Origin: Echinicola rosea
GTDB taxonomy: Bacteria; Bacteroidota; Bacteroidia; Cytophagales; Cyclobacteriaceae
NCBI RefSeq assembly: GCF_005281475.1
Contig: NZ_CP040106.1
Coordinates: 3,810,501 to 3,874,500, forward strand
Direction of reading: 5' to 3'
DNA: 64,000 bases
Numbering within the stretch: position 1 is the stretch's first letter; each line of letters starts with the position of its first letter. A model generated the notes under the pieces. It was given only the letters and a program-made list of their open reading frames with translations, was not told the origin of the DNA and did not search any database. Both the position numbers and the translations under genes were made by a program. Positions 7,960 through 17,624 of the stretch are shown one piece after another.

Positions 7960-10900
7960 CTATTGATGGTTAAGGTACATTTCCAGATCAGCCAGTCGGT
8001 TATTGATTTCGGTAATTGCTTCTGAATTAAGCTCATCGAGGAGCTGTGTTGATGCTTGTGAAATCGCTTCCCGCTCCAATTTTGCAGAAATGCTGGCCAG
8101 CTGCTCCATGCACAGTGAATTGGCCGAACTGTAAAGCTTATGGGCAATTTTGGAAAGATCAGGGTTTTCTGATCCAGGAAGCATTTCCAATTTGTCTTTT
8201 GTTTTTAAAAGTTCTTTCTTACTTATGGTTAGCAATTGCCTGAATATAGGGTCTTTCATGTCTTTGAATCCCATCACTTGCTGTAACTTTTGGATGTCAA
8301 ATAGCGCAGGGGCTGAAGAAGTAATGGGGTGTTCGTTTTGCTCAGTGGAAGCTGTGGAAAAATTCCATTTTTCCAAGAGACGGATAAGGTCTGCCTCTAC
8401 AAATGGCTTTGCAATAAAATCATCCATTCCCGCTTCGAGGCACCTTTCTCGTTCTCCTTTTAAGTTTCCCGCAGTAAGGGCAAAGATCAATATGTTCTCA
8501 TTTTTATAAGTTTCCCTGATTACCTTTGTGGCTTCATAACCGTTCATTTCAGGCATTTGTACATCCATCAAAATCAAATTTGGCAGGCGTTCTTCCATCC
8601 GTTCCAAGGCTTGCTTACCGTTGTTTGCTTCCATTACAGTGGTATCAGGGGAGATATTATGAATGACGGTTTTTCCTAATAGCAGGTTGATGGCATTGTC
8701 TTCGACAATTAAAATGGTGTTTTTCCCGTTGAGCAGTAGACTTTCATAGTCATTTTTATTTTTAGATGGTCTGGTATTACCATGGCTGTTTTGTTGTACT
8801 TTGAGAAGCGTGTCATACATTTCCTGCATTTTGATCGGCTTGATCAATCGCAGCGGAATGTTCAGCTCTTTGGATGCTTCACTGATTTTCTTATCCTCAG
8901 AAGAGCTGTGAAGAAACACGATAGGCTGCTTTTCAAAATTTCCCCGTATTTTTCTTGCGGTATCGATTCCATTGAGATAGGGCATTTGAAAATCTAAAAG
9001 GATGACATCATAGCGTTCCCCATCCACTAATTTCTGGATCGCTTCAAAACCATTTTTGGCCTGATCTGTTTGAATGCTTTTTAGGGCCAGCATCCGCTCT
9101 ATGATCATGCGGTTGTTGGCATTATCATCCACAATCAAGACCCGCTGTAAATTAAGGTCATAGGCCTGAGGGGTAGGGAGTCCATCTTCACATTTGACGT
9201 TAAGGTCAAAATAAAACGTACTTCCTTTTCCTGACTGACTGGTCAGCTGTAGCTTGCTTCCCATTAATTCCAACAAACGATTGGAAATGGTAAGCCCAAG
9301 TCCTGTTCCCCCGTACTTTTTGGTGGTGCTGACATCCTCTTGGGTAAACGCCTCGAATATTTTGTCCTGCTTATCGGCCTTGATGCCTACGCCCGTATCA
9401 CGGACGGAAAACCGGATGCCCATTTCCCCATTGTGATTTATTTTTGTTAGCGGGGTGATTTTGAGTTCTACCTCTCCCGTATCGGTAAATTTAGAGGCAT
9501 TGCTAAGTAAATTCACCAATATCTGCTTTAACCGCACACTGTCAATCCAAGCATATCGAGGAATATTGGGAGAAATGTTGAGCAACATTTCCAAGCCCTT
9601 CTGATGGATGACATAGGTGATGATATCGCTGGCTTGTTCTGCCAGTTCGTACAGGTCATTCCGTTCCAAGTCCAAGTCGAGTTTGCCTGCTTCGATTTTG
9701 GAAAAATCCAATATATCGTTAATGATGTTTAGGAGCGAGTTGGCAGACTGGTTGACAATCGTTAGGTATTGTTCTTGCCTTTCATGGAGCTCTGTTTTTA
9801 AGACCAAATCACTAAATCCAATGATCCCATTGAGAGGGGTACGGATTTCATGGCTCATATTGGCAAGGAATTCTGATTTTGCCCTGTTCGCTTGTTCGGC
9901 ATGAAGCTTTGATTTTTCGAGATCACCTCGCTGAAGACGAGCTTCGGTGACGTCTTCAGTGAGCATTAATATCCCTCCAATATCATCTTTTGAATAATAC
10001 CAAGGTCTTATCTCCCATCTTACGTACTGGTCATATGACCAACCGTCTGGCCGCCAGACATCTTCGTCACAGCAGATAACTTTCCCGCTTAGGCCTCGTT
10101 TATGGATTTCTTTCCATCGATCAGAGGTGTTTGTGAAGATGTCATAGTAACATTTTCCTATAATATCCTGTCCTTCCAGTCCATACATTTCCAACCACCT
10201 GTCACTGTAGGCCACAAATTTCAATTCATTGTCAAGCATGGCGACTGAGGCGGGAACATGCTTGACAAAAGATTTTAGCCTTGCCCGTTCGATCAAGAGT
10301 TTCTTGGCAGCATTTTTCTCCTCCGTAATATCAGTGGCCACACCCAAATAGCCATTGATCTCTCCATGATCGTCCTTCATGGGAGTCAATGTGAGTTTTA
10401 CCGAGATACGGCGCTTGTCTTTATGGATGTATGTCCACTCTTTGGATTCCGATCCTGCGATCCTTGCTTCATAGACAAAGGCCAATCTTTCGTCAATTTC
10501 CTTATCGTATTTTTCTTTTAGCTGATGGACTTGTTTTCGGATTTCTTCTTTACAATGGAATACTTCGGGCGTACCTATGCCGATCATCTCAGCAGCAGTA
10601 TAGCCTAGCATCTTTTCCGCTCCTTTGTTAAAAAGTCTAATGATGCCTTTGGCGTCTGTAGAAATAATGGCCACATCTGTAGAGGTATTCAGGACATCCT
10701 CTAGGAGTTTTTTAGTATTGATGATATTCTCTTCGGCGATTTTGGCCATTGTGATATCTTGTATCGTACCGAATATCCGGATACATTTTCCGTCTTCAAA
10801 TTTTGGTTCGCCAATGGTTCTTACCCATATTCGGTTTCCTTTAGCTGTTATCAGCTTTAATTCCAGGTCATACGGTTTATTCTCCTTTCGGGCAAGGGTA

Positions 10901-11559
10901 ACCGCCTCCTCTATCACGTGTTGGGATTCTTCCGTATCGAAAAAATCAAACGCATTCTCCAATGTCGGTATGAAATCATTTTCCACCTCATGGATTTCAC
11001 GAGTGATGTCTGTCCAAAAAAGTGCATTGGTGGTACAATCCATTTCCCATCCACCAACACGCGCCACTTCATTTGTCTTGTGATATATTGCTTCAAGATT
11101 CCTTTTAGGGAGGACTGCTCCTGTTGGACTGGGTTTCTCTATGATATCATCCAGCAATCCACCTATTGTGTTGGCGATGAATAGCAGGGAGTTTTGCTGT
11201 TTTGGCTTAAGTTTTACCTCTTCAGAAAAGAATAGGAGCAAATAGGCCTCGATTTTTTTATGTACCGCTATTGCATTCAATCGGTAGTAATATTGTCCAT
11301 CAGGCATGGATCTGATAGGAATAGGCCGATCTTCTGGTTGCGTTGCTTTTTTGTTTATTCGATCTGCGACAATGACCTCATATCTATCCTTTTGATCTTC
11401 TTTTAATCCAATGGAACTAATGAGCCTATATTTACTTCCGTCATATATCTCCAAGGCCACCGCATGACTATTGGAGGTAAGCCTGGCCATCTCTAGCCAT
11501 TTCTTAAGTGAATCATCGGAAAAAAAGAGAGGTATCTGTAAGGACGCTTTAAATTGCAT
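7960..11559 (-). CDS. Hybrid sensor histidine kinase: GAF-like, three PAS, HisKA, HATPase, two REC, HPt
   Basis: This 1199-residue protein has no membrane segment and is therefore probably cytoplasmic. In order: a GAF-like region (1-140), PAS domains near 165-285, 290-415 and 425-545, HisKA with the phospho-histidine in NMSHEIRTPLNG (His570), HATPase (about 670-790; DTGVGI and GGTGLGLTIS), receiver 1 (about 805-920; LLDFQMP), receiver 2 (about 945-1060; LMDVQMPEMNG) and a C-terminal HPt (about 1085-1195; KIAHKLYSSANSL). All phosphorelay residues are present, so a complete His-Asp-His relay can run within one chain. It is unlinked to an obvious DNA-binding regulator. The signal is unknown; cytosolic PAS domains suggest a redox or small-molecule cue. 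Confidence 0.95.
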   Translation of the reverse strand: MQFKASLQIPLFFSDDSLKKWLEMARLTSNSHAVALEIYDGSKYRLISSIGLKEDQKDRYEVIVADRINKKATQPEDRPIPIRSMPDGQYYYRLNAIAVHKKIEAYLLLFFSEEVKLKPKQQNSLLFIANTIGGLLDDIIEKPSPTGAVLPKRNLEAIYHKTNEVARVGGWEMDCTTNALFWTDITREIHEVENDFIPTLENAFDFFDTEESQHVIEEAVTLARKENKPYDLELKLITAKGNRIWVRTIGEPKFEDGKCIRIFGTIQDITMAKIAEENIINTKKLLEDVLNTSTDVAIISTDAKGIIRLFNKGAEKMLGYTAAEMIGIGTPEVFHCKEEIRKQVHQLKEKYDKEIDERLAFVYEARIAGSESKEWTYIHKDKRRISVKLTLTPMKDDHGEINGYLGVATDITEEKNAAKKLLIERARLKSFVKHVPASVAMLDNELKFVAYSDRWLEMYGLEGQDIIGKCYYDIFTNTSDRWKEIHKRGLSGKVICCDEDVWRPDGWSYDQYVRWEIRPWYYSKDDIGGILMLTEDVTEARLQRGDLEKSKLHAEQANRAKSEFLANMSHEIRTPLNGIIGFSDLVLKTELHERQEQYLTIVNQSANSLLNIINDILDFSKIEAGKLDLDLERNDLYELAEQASDIITYVIHQKGLEMLLNISPNIPRYAWIDSVRLKQILVNLLSNASKFTDTGEVELKITPLTKINHNGEMGIRFSVRDTGVGIKADKQDKIFEAFTQEDVSTTKKYGGTGLGLTISNRLLELMGSKLQLTSQSGKGSTFYFDLNVKCEDGLPTPQAYDLNLQRVLIVDDNANNRMIIERMLALKSIQTDQAKNGFEAIQKLVDGERYDVILLDFQMPYLNGIDTARKIRGNFEKQPIVFLHSSSEDKKISEASKELNIPLRLIKPIKMQEMYDTLLKVQQNSHGNTRPSKNKNDYESLLLNGKNTILIVEDNAINLLLGKTVIHNISPDTTVMEANNGKQALERMEERLPNLILMDVQMPEMNGYEATKVIRETYKNENILIFALTAGNLKGERERCLEAGMDDFIAKPFVEADLIRLLEKWNFSTASTEQNEHPITSSAPALFDIQKLQQVMGFKDMKDPIFRQLLTISKKELLKTKDKLEMLPGSENPDLSKIAHKLYSSANSLCMEQLASISAKLEREAISQASTQLLDELNSEAITEINNRLADLEMYLNHQ

Positions 11560-11763
11560 TGAAGGAAGAAGATATGTTCATTTTTCTCCATTCAATAAGC
11601 ACTTTTTTTACCTATTAAAAAAGCATTAGCTTAAGTATGGTTTGAAGTCCTTTTTTCTAGCATTGAAGCTCCAAAACCTGCTTTTAACCCACGTGGTGAA
11701 TAATGGTCAAATCAATTGAATCAAGTTAAAGCAAGGAAGCGAATAGGAGATCGGCATGGTAGA

Positions 11764-11820
11764 AAGGGCATTTATAATGCCACCTAGCAGTAAAGTCCTC
11801 CCCGCAGGAATATAACTTGA
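11764..11820. repeat. R2 dispersed repeat, partial copy 1
   Basis: A short hairpin GGCAT-TTATA-ATGCC (11767-11781) is followed by CAGTAAAG, CCTCCCC and a terminal AATATAACTTGA. The same order occurs at 15079-15230 and 55986-56179 with changed but still paired hairpin arms. Only the tail of the longer repeat is recognisable here. It lies immediately downstream of the DUF4136 gene. Confidence 0.5.
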
Positions 11821-11822
11821 CA

Positions 11823-12446
11823 CTAATAATAACCATAGTTATTGGTGACTAGTCTAAACTGGTTCATTACTTTATACGTAGCCCGGGTCAGGTCAAGATT
11901 AATGCTGGGAGAATTTACATCAAAATTAGCAGCTGTATATCCTTGCCAGATGGTTTTGTTCTTTTTATAATCGATGACATAGATGATCAGCATGCCTTCG
12001 TTTTCATAGTATTTTATGTTTTCATAGTCTTCGCCCTTTTTACGGTCTTCTTCATCCTCTTCTTCGTCTTCCTCTTCCTCTTCTTCACGCAGTTTCTCTT
12101 CTTTCAATATTTCCATTCCTCTCACAGACAGCCAATTGTCAAAATCTGGCTGGATGTATCCTCTATAGCGGATCTGATTGATAAAGAGTTTGTAATAGAT
12201 AAGAATATCAGGCTTTTCTATTTGCTGACTAAAACCTTGTGAATTTAACCGTGAAACGATGGTTTTGTTGATGACAGGGATATGTTTGATCGAATCAGTC
12301 CCAGTATCTTCCATAAATGCAAAAGTCTTGTACTTCTTGAAGTTACCGCGATAGTCATAGTCGTATTCGGCCACAAAATCCTTGGATGAAAAGCAAGCCG
12401 TAAATAGAAATAGCGTCAGGGCGATGCATAAGTTAGCTTTTTTCAT
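11823..12446 (-). CDS. DUF4136 lipoprotein with acidic low-complexity insert
   Basis: This 207-residue lipoprotein (LFLFTAC, Cys18) has the DUF4136 pattern: VAEYDYDYRGNFKKYKTFAF near the start, VSRLNSQGF, a KPDILIYYKLFI strand, and a late IIYVIDYKKNKTIWQGYT. At about residues 115-137 a run of roughly seventeen Glu/Asp residues with few others interrupts the domain between WLSVRGMEILKEEKL and the ENIKYYENEG segment. DUF4136 proteins are cell-envelope lipoproteins of unknown function. The acidic run probably forms a flexible surface loop and could bind cations (speculative). The gene appears monocistronic. Confidence 0.85.
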   Translation of the reverse strand: MKKANLCIALTLFLFTACFSSKDFVAEYDYDYRGNFKKYKTFAFMEDTGTDSIKHIPVINKTIVSRLNSQGFSQQIEKPDILIYYKLFINQIRYRGYIQPDFDNWLSVRGMEILKEEKLREEEEEEDEEEDEEDRKKGEDYENIKYYENEGMLIIYVIDYKKNKTIWQGYTAANFDVNSPSINLDLTRATYKVMNQFRLVTNNYGYY

Positions 12447-12755
12447 TTTGTAATAATTTTCGTTTTAATTTAAACCATAAGTACTCTGAACAATTTTAGT
12501 TTCTGGTTTCGTTTTGTTGTCAAAAAAATGGTAATTCGATCAAGGTGAAAACGTAAAATCCGATATTTCTAATATCACCCTCATACTTGCTGAATATTAG
12601 TGAATTACAGGCTTAAATCAAAATTAAAAATCCCTTAAGATGCTTATTATATTAAAAAATGTCAATTATTTTTTGCATATAACCTAATATAAAGTGCCAG
12701 TATGAAAAAATGCTGGCTTTACGACTTTTCACCATTCGGAAAGTGGCCGTATTGG
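12447..12755. other. Intergenic region, AT-rich
   Basis: The 309 bases between the DUF4136 start and the aceK stop are very AT-rich. A weak leftward promoter for the DUF4136 gene may lie near 12500-12535 (TTTG, about 22 bases, then TAAAATTG on the minus strand, one mismatch to TAnnTTTG). No gene, repeat or strong hairpin was seen. Confidence 0.35.
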
Positions 12756-14483
12756 CTATACTTCTTCTTCAGGACGGAAGCGCATGTACTCAGGATAGGG
12801 AAATGCGTGCAATAGTTCACCATGTTCGATACGTTCCTGAATGGCTTGCCAATGTTTTGGATCAAAGAGTAACTCGTGAAAATCAAAAAAGTGGGGCTTT
12901 ACATCGGCCCGCCCAATCATAAATCGCCTAAAATCTTCTGGAAAAACATCGTTTTTGGCGATTTCATACCAAGGCCTCGAAGCATAGATCTGATCAAAAG
13001 TCACAGGCTTGGGCTTTATACGGAAATTCATCTTGGTCAAAAACTCAATTTCGTCGTAATCATAAAAAATTACTCTTTTTTGCCGGGTGACACCAAAATT
13101 TTTGGTCATCATGTCGCCAGGGAAGATATTTGCTTTAGCCAGCTGAAGAATGGCATTGCCATATTCTTCTACGGCAATTTTAGCATCTTCCAGGTTACAG
13201 GTTTCCAAGTACATGTTTAGCGGAGTGAGCCTCCTTTCTGTATATAAATGTTTGATATACAGCGTGTCACCTTTTATTTCTATCAAGGAGTTTACGGTGT
13301 TTCTAAGTTCTTTTAACAATTCCGGGTGCACCCTGTTCAGTGGGATCTGGAAGTATTCAAATTCATGGGTGTCAGCCATTCTTCCTACCCGATCATGCAG
13401 GGAAACCAAGCGGTATTTCTCTTTTACTTCTTGCCGGGTCATGTTTTTGGGAGGGTCAAAATGATCCTTGATGACTTTGAAAACGATGTTGTAGGAGGGT
13501 AGTGTAAACACCGTCATCACCATCCCCTTGATCCCTGGTGCTATGGTGAACAGGTCATCACTGGTATGGAGGTGGTTTAGAAAATCCCTGTAAAATTCAG
13601 TCTTGCCGTGCTTATTAAAACCAATGGCATTATAGAGCTCATAGACCTTTTTGTGGCGGATCACCGAATTGAGGAAAGCGACAATCTGGGAGGGGATTTC
13701 AGTTTCTACCATAAAATAAGAACGTGTATAACTGAAAATAGCACTCATGAGATTGGGATCAAAGATCAAGGTGTCCACATAGATTCCCTTAGGGCCATTG
13801 AGAAAAGGAATGATAAAAGGCATCCATTTTCCTCCCAGAAAAGTCCTTCCTATTAAATAGGCAGCTTTATTACGGTAAAAGACCTGCTTCAAAACCTGTG
13901 TGGTGGTGTTATCGTCCACTTGGTAGCGGGTCAGGATTACCTCCCTAATACTCCTTACCAAAAACTGTACATCCTTTTCACGTTGGTAATAGGGAGCTTT
14001 GAAGTCAAAATCCTCCAGGATTTTCCTGATGATCTTTTGTACGCCCCACTGTGAGGGGTAATTATGGAAAAGAGGTTCTTGGGGATGGATTTCACAGGAA
14101 TCATATCCTTCCACCACAAACATCAGCTCCTCATCTATGGAAAGATCAGAGACCGCCTTTCGAATGACTGAATTATAAAAGGACTCTGCAAGTTCTTTGT
14201 CTTTACGCTGGTTGATATTTATGGAGAAAGCTGTTTTTACCTCCATCCAAAACTGCCTGTCCTTCAAATAATCCCCGTAACATTCCCTGCAAGAGGCAAC
14301 TACTTCATTTACACAATCCTTATAAAGGCGAAGGCGCTGTCGGTGGTTCAGCTGTACGCCATCCCAGTCCCGTTCCCTAAAGTAGATTGGAGCTCGTTTG
14401 GTATGCTCATGAAAGGCAGTGATGTACTTATTGTAAGCCTTTATAATTTCCTGAACTACGAGCGGTTGGGTGGCTGTACGCAT
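12756..14483 (-). CDS. aceK: Isocitrate dehydrogenase kinase/phosphatase AceK
   Basis: This 575-residue protein matches AceK in length and motifs: FKVIKDHFDPPKNMTRQEV in the ATP-binding lobe, FEYFQIPLNRVHPELL, LTPLNMYLET, the catalytic-loop segment FPGDMMTKNFGVTR and the metal-binding FYDYDEI. AceK reversibly phosphorylates isocitrate dehydrogenase and so controls the branch between the TCA cycle and the glyoxylate shunt. No aceA, aceB or icd adjoins it, so its partners must be elsewhere. It appears to be transcribed alone from the region left of 14650. Identification is firm; the activity balance cannot be judged from sequence. Confidence 0.95.
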   Translation of the reverse strand: MRTATQPLVVQEIIKAYNKYITAFHEHTKRAPIYFRERDWDGVQLNHRQRLRLYKDCVNEVVASCRECYGDYLKDRQFWMEVKTAFSININQRKDKELAESFYNSVIRKAVSDLSIDEELMFVVEGYDSCEIHPQEPLFHNYPSQWGVQKIIRKILEDFDFKAPYYQREKDVQFLVRSIREVILTRYQVDDNTTTQVLKQVFYRNKAAYLIGRTFLGGKWMPFIIPFLNGPKGIYVDTLIFDPNLMSAIFSYTRSYFMVETEIPSQIVAFLNSVIRHKKVYELYNAIGFNKHGKTEFYRDFLNHLHTSDDLFTIAPGIKGMVMTVFTLPSYNIVFKVIKDHFDPPKNMTRQEVKEKYRLVSLHDRVGRMADTHEFEYFQIPLNRVHPELLKELRNTVNSLIEIKGDTLYIKHLYTERRLTPLNMYLETCNLEDAKIAVEEYGNAILQLAKANIFPGDMMTKNFGVTRQKRVIFYDYDEIEFLTKMNFRIKPKPVTFDQIYASRPWYEIAKNDVFPEDFRRFMIGRADVKPHFFDFHELLFDPKHWQAIQERIEHGELLHAFPYPEYMRFRPEEEV

Positions 14484-14828
14484 GAAAGATTATTTAGCAT
14501 TCAAAACTTAATTTCGAATATAAATAAAAGTCTAGTGATTTACAGCAGAATGAAGTCCTTAAGTACGGATTTGGATAAAGATTTTTTTATGTTTTGCGGG
14601 ACAATATTCTTGTAAGGTATTTTAACAAAAACCGTATATTTTTTGGCAAATTAACATATAATTAATATGGAAATACTGTATTTGATTGGCTACCGTATTT
14701 GGTAAATAATACTTGTTTAATGGCTATTGCAATCGTTTGTTTGCTTATTGGGAATTATTTTTTACCTTTCCATAACATTATTCAATCTTTTTGAATAATT
14801 CAACAATAGGTTTAATAGGTTTGATAGT

Positions 14829-14865
14829 AAAAAAAGGTCGGTACACTGTGCAGACCTTTTTTTTT
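14829..14865. terminator. Bidirectional rho-independent terminator-like hairpin
   Basis: An A7 run, GGTC, a partly paired loop (TACACTGTGCA), GACC and a T9 run form a hairpin with tracts on both sides. It lies in the 785-base gap between aceK and the Nudix gene (14484-15268). The rest of that gap holds AT-rich sequence and an R2 repeat. No protein-coding gene could be supported there. Confidence 0.55.
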
Positions 14866-15078
14866 GCCCATTTGGCAAGCTGATTAGAGGAGTAATTGGC
14901 GATCAAGCGGAAATGTAATGGGCTGATTTTTTTTAAACAGGAAAAGCCAATTTGTTTAACAAAGGTCTTGGTGAGCAGTTTGTTTCTGATGATATTAAGC
15001 GTAATCATTTTACTTTTTCCTCAATCATTCCATCTTTGACATGGTGTTGGGTTAACCATTCAAATTTGCATGGTTCTG

Positions 15079-15230
15079 CAGCCCAACTGTCGGAAACACT
15101 GTGCAATTGTCAATCTTTGTTCATCTTTATTGCTTTTCTAGTTCTGCATTTGAAGCACGAACTGCTGAGAAAGGCATTTGTGCCTCATTGCAGTGTAGCC
15201 CCCAGAATATGGCTTGATCCGGAATTTGGC
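15079..15230. repeat. R2 dispersed repeat, copy 2
   Basis: The order is CAGCCCAACTGTCGGAA, then CTAGTTCTGCATTTGAAGC with the matching arm GAACT, then hairpin AGGCA-TTTG-TGCCT (15172-15185), then CAGTGTAGCCCCC and GGCTTGATCC. The same modules occur in order at 55986-56179. The hairpin arms differ there (GGCAT/ATGCC), so pairing but not sequence is kept. Confidence 0.65.
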
Positions 15231-15268
15231 ACTTGTTCTAAATAAAAAACTTGAATAGTTTTAAGGTT

Positions 15269-15898
15269 ATGAAATTGGAAGAGGTAATTCATAAGTTAGA
15301 AGAGAAGGTCAAGCGTCCACTGCCCGGGAAGGAAGGCCAGGTAAAGATGGCACCCCAGCCACTGGACAATGCGCGATTTGCCCAGCATGACCTAACGTAC
15401 GCTCGGGAAGGGGCGGTTTTGATCCTACTATATCCAAATGGAAATGACTGCTGGATTCCTTTCATCAAAAGACCAGAGTATGATGGTGCTCACGGAGGTC
15501 AAATCTCTCTTCCTGGAGGGAAGAAAGAAGAAGCCGATACCAATCTCCAAGAAACAGCTCTTAGGGAAACAGAAGAAGAAATAGGGGTGCCGGCGCAAGA
15601 TGTGCAGGTAATAGGAAAACTGTCCCAATTGTACATTCCGCCAAGTAATTTCTTGGTCACGCCTTATATTGGTTTTGTGGAGCAGATGCCTACGTTTATT
15701 CCTGATCCGCGTGAAGTGTCCAGGGTGATCCAGTGTGATTTCAAAACGTTGCTGGATCATAACGCCCGCAAAGAAACCACCATCCAGGCAAGAAACAATA
15801 CAAAAATCCATGCGCCTTATTTTGATATTGATGCGGAAGTGGTCTGGGGTGCCACGGCCATGATCCTAAGTGAGCTGATGGTGATTTGGGAAAAGTGA
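15269..15898 (+). CDS. Nudix hydrolase, CoA pyrophosphatase-like (NudL/YeaB family)
   Basis: From the ATG at 15269 the protein has 209 residues. A TTG 18 bases upstream is possible. The CoA-group pattern is visible: VLILLYPNGNDCWIPFIKR, GGQISLPGG (76-84) and the Nudix helix TALRETEEEIG (96-106), followed by VIGKLSQLYIPPSNFLVTPYIGF. These enzymes cleave the pyrophosphate of coenzyme A and related nucleotides with Mg2+ bound by the REtxEE glutamates. Cytoplasmic. Its 5' region overlaps nothing but an R2 repeat 40 bases upstream. The substrate is inferred from subgroup motifs. Confidence 0.88.
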   Translation: MKLEEVIHKLEEKVKRPLPGKEGQVKMAPQPLDNARFAQHDLTYAREGAVLILLYPNGNDCWIPFIKRPEYDGAHGGQISLPGGKKEEADTNLQETALRETEEEIGVPAQDVQVIGKLSQLYIPPSNFLVTPYIGFVEQMPTFIPDPREVSRVIQCDFKTLLDHNARKETTIQARNNTKIHAPYFDIDAEVVWGATAMILSELMVIWEK

Positions 15899-16043
15899 AA
15901 AGCCGGTTTGTTATCACTTTTCGGTCAATTATCAATGCCTATACTTCAGGGGGTAGGAGCTTCGATATGTGTCAGATGATTTTTTTTTAAGGTAGGTTTT
16001 GTTTCTTTTGTACTACTTAATGTTCTATTGAATTTGATACTCC

Positions 16044-17297
16044 ATGCAGGAAAGCACTCCTTTGATCACCAATGATGCTGTAGTATTAGGCATCCTTGTC
16101 GGCATTCTGGCCATTGTATTTGGTACTGCAGCCAGTAAAAATGCCCTTTGGCAAAAGTTTTATAGGGTGGTTCCTACTGTCCTATTATGCTATTTTTTGC
16201 CTTCTATTTTGAATACACTGGGGGTTATTTCAGGGGAAAGCTCTCAATTGTACAGAATTGCTTCCCGCTATCTATTGCCCGCCTCATTAGTTTTGCTTAC
16301 GTTAAGCATTGATTTTAAGTCAATACTAAAACTGGGGCCCAAGGCACTTACCATGTTCTTGGCCGGAACTGTGGGCATCATCCTGGGTGGCCCCTTGGCT
16401 TTGTTGCTGGTTTCGCTGTTTGACCCAAGCGTGGTCGGCGGTGTAGGGCCTGATGAAGTATGGAGAGGACTATCGACCATCGCCGGTAGCTGGATTGGCG
16501 GTGGTGCCAACCAAACAGCAATGTACAGGACTTTTGAGCCTAGCGGTGAGCTGTTTAGCCAGGTCATTGCTGTAGATGTGGTAATGGCAAACCTGTGGCT
16601 GGCATTTCTGCTATATTGGGCTGCCAACCCCGGACGCATCGACAAGTTGTTCAAAGCAGATAGTTCGGCCATTGATGCCCTTCAGAAAAAAGTGGAAGCT
16701 TATCGGGGAAGCATTATGAAAATTCCAAGTATGGCGGATACTTTAATGGTGCTGGGCGTTGGGTTTGGTATTACTGGATTGGCGCATTGGCTGGCTGATT
16801 TTATCGCACCTTGGATAGGAACTAATTACCCTCAGCTGGAAAAATATTCTTTGGATTCGCCTTTCTTTTGGATTGTGATTATCGCTACGACCGGTGGTCT
16901 GATCTTGTCTTTTACAAAAGCCAGAAACCTGGAAGGAGTCGGGGCGAGTAGATTGGGAAGTGTGCTGCTTTATGTGCTTATCACTACCGTTGGGATGCAG
17001 ATGGATTTGTTTGCGATACTGGACAATCCTACGCTATTTGTAGTAGGAGGGCTGTGGATGATTTTTCATATCACGATCATGCTGGTAGTGGCCTATCTGA
17101 TCAAGGCACCGTTTTTTTATGTTGCTGTTGGGTCACAAGCTAACGTTGGGGGGGCTGCTTCTGCACCGATCGTAGCCTCTGCATTTCACCCATCATTGGC
17201 TCCTGTTGGGGTTCTGTTGGCCGTTTTTGGGTACGCTGCGGGTACTTATGGAGCTTATTTGTGCGGACTGTTGTTACAAATGGTGTCTAACCTTTAA
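16044..17297 (+). CDS. DUF819 family integral membrane protein
   Basis: This 417-residue protein has about 10-12 hydrophobic segments. DUF819 hallmarks include GSWIGGGANQTAM in the middle, VMANLWLAFLLYW, and a second-half GSQANVGGAASAPIVASAF followed by LAPVGVLLAVFGYAAGTYG. The two glycine-rich loops look like an inverted repeat of a transporter core. The family is related to secondary transporters with unknown substrate. It is followed after 6 bases by a small [2Fe-2S] protein on the same strand, probably co-transcribed. Confidence 0.88.
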   Translation: MQESTPLITNDAVVLGILVGILAIVFGTAASKNALWQKFYRVVPTVLLCYFLPSILNTLGVISGESSQLYRIASRYLLPASLVLLTLSIDFKSILKLGPKALTMFLAGTVGIILGGPLALLLVSLFDPSVVGGVGPDEVWRGLSTIAGSWIGGGANQTAMYRTFEPSGELFSQVIAVDVVMANLWLAFLLYWAANPGRIDKLFKADSSAIDALQKKVEAYRGSIMKIPSMADTLMVLGVGFGITGLAHWLADFIAPWIGTNYPQLEKYSLDSPFFWIVIIATTGGLILSFTKARNLEGVGASRLGSVLLYVLITTVGMQMDLFAILDNPTLFVVGGLWMIFHITIMLVVAYLIKAPFFYVAVGSQANVGGAASAPIVASAFHPSLAPVGVLLAVFGYAAGTYGAYLCGLLLQMVSNL

Positions 17298-17303
17298 TAA
17301 AAC

Positions 17304-17558
17304 ATGGGAAAGTTCAGGAAATTTATATTCGTTTGTGCTGGATCTGATTGTAAAAAAAATGGCTGTAAGGGACTATTAAAGGATATCCATGAGCTGACCA
17401 AACTGGATACTCATAAAGGAAAATATAAAATTGTCAAGACCAAATGCATGGATTTTTGCAAAACTGGTCCCATGGTCGTAATCAACAATGAAGTGATCAA
17501 AAAGGGAACCAGGGAAAAGATTCATCAAATCTTGGAAGGAAAAAATACCCTGGATTAA
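17304..17558 (+). CDS. Small [2Fe-2S] thioredoxin-like ferredoxin domain protein
   Basis: This 84-residue protein has the thioredoxin-like [2Fe-2S] cysteine pattern: CAGSDCKKNGC near the N-terminus and CMDFCKTGPMVVINN in the middle, as in the NuoE-like/Shethna-type ferredoxins (COG3411). It should be a small cytoplasmic electron carrier or redox sensor. The gene follows the DUF819 gene by 6 bases and ends before a strong hairpin. Its redox partner is not identifiable here. Confidence 0.85.
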   Translation: MGKFRKFIFVCAGSDCKKNGCKGLLKDIHELTKLDTHKGKYKIVKTKCMDFCKTGPMVVINNEVIKKGTREKIHQILEGKNTLD

Positions 17559-17560
17559 AT

Positions 17561-17596
17561 CATCCGTATCCTTCACTACTGCTCAGGACACGGATG
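17561..17596. terminator. Hairpin between convergent genes
   Basis: CATCCGTATCC and GGACACGGATG pair over 10 of 11 positions around a 14-base loop. It lies between two convergent genes and directly after the ferredoxin stop. There is no T-tract, so it may be a weak terminator or an RNA-end-protecting hairpin. Confidence 0.5.
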
Positions 17597-17624
17597 ACAG
17601 TCGATGTGGAAAACCCAATGGAAA

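Noticed and set aside
12710..12922. Rightward short frame overlapping the aceK 3' end
   Set aside because: It is antisense to a well-supported gene.
14778..15008. Leftward 76-residue open frame
   Set aside because: It runs across a terminator hairpin and T/A tracts, has no recognisable domain or start context, and its composition is that of AT-rich spacer.
14952..15245. Rightward 97-residue open frame
   Set aside because: Most of it is the R2 repeat; the same DNA at 55986-56179 has no matching frame.
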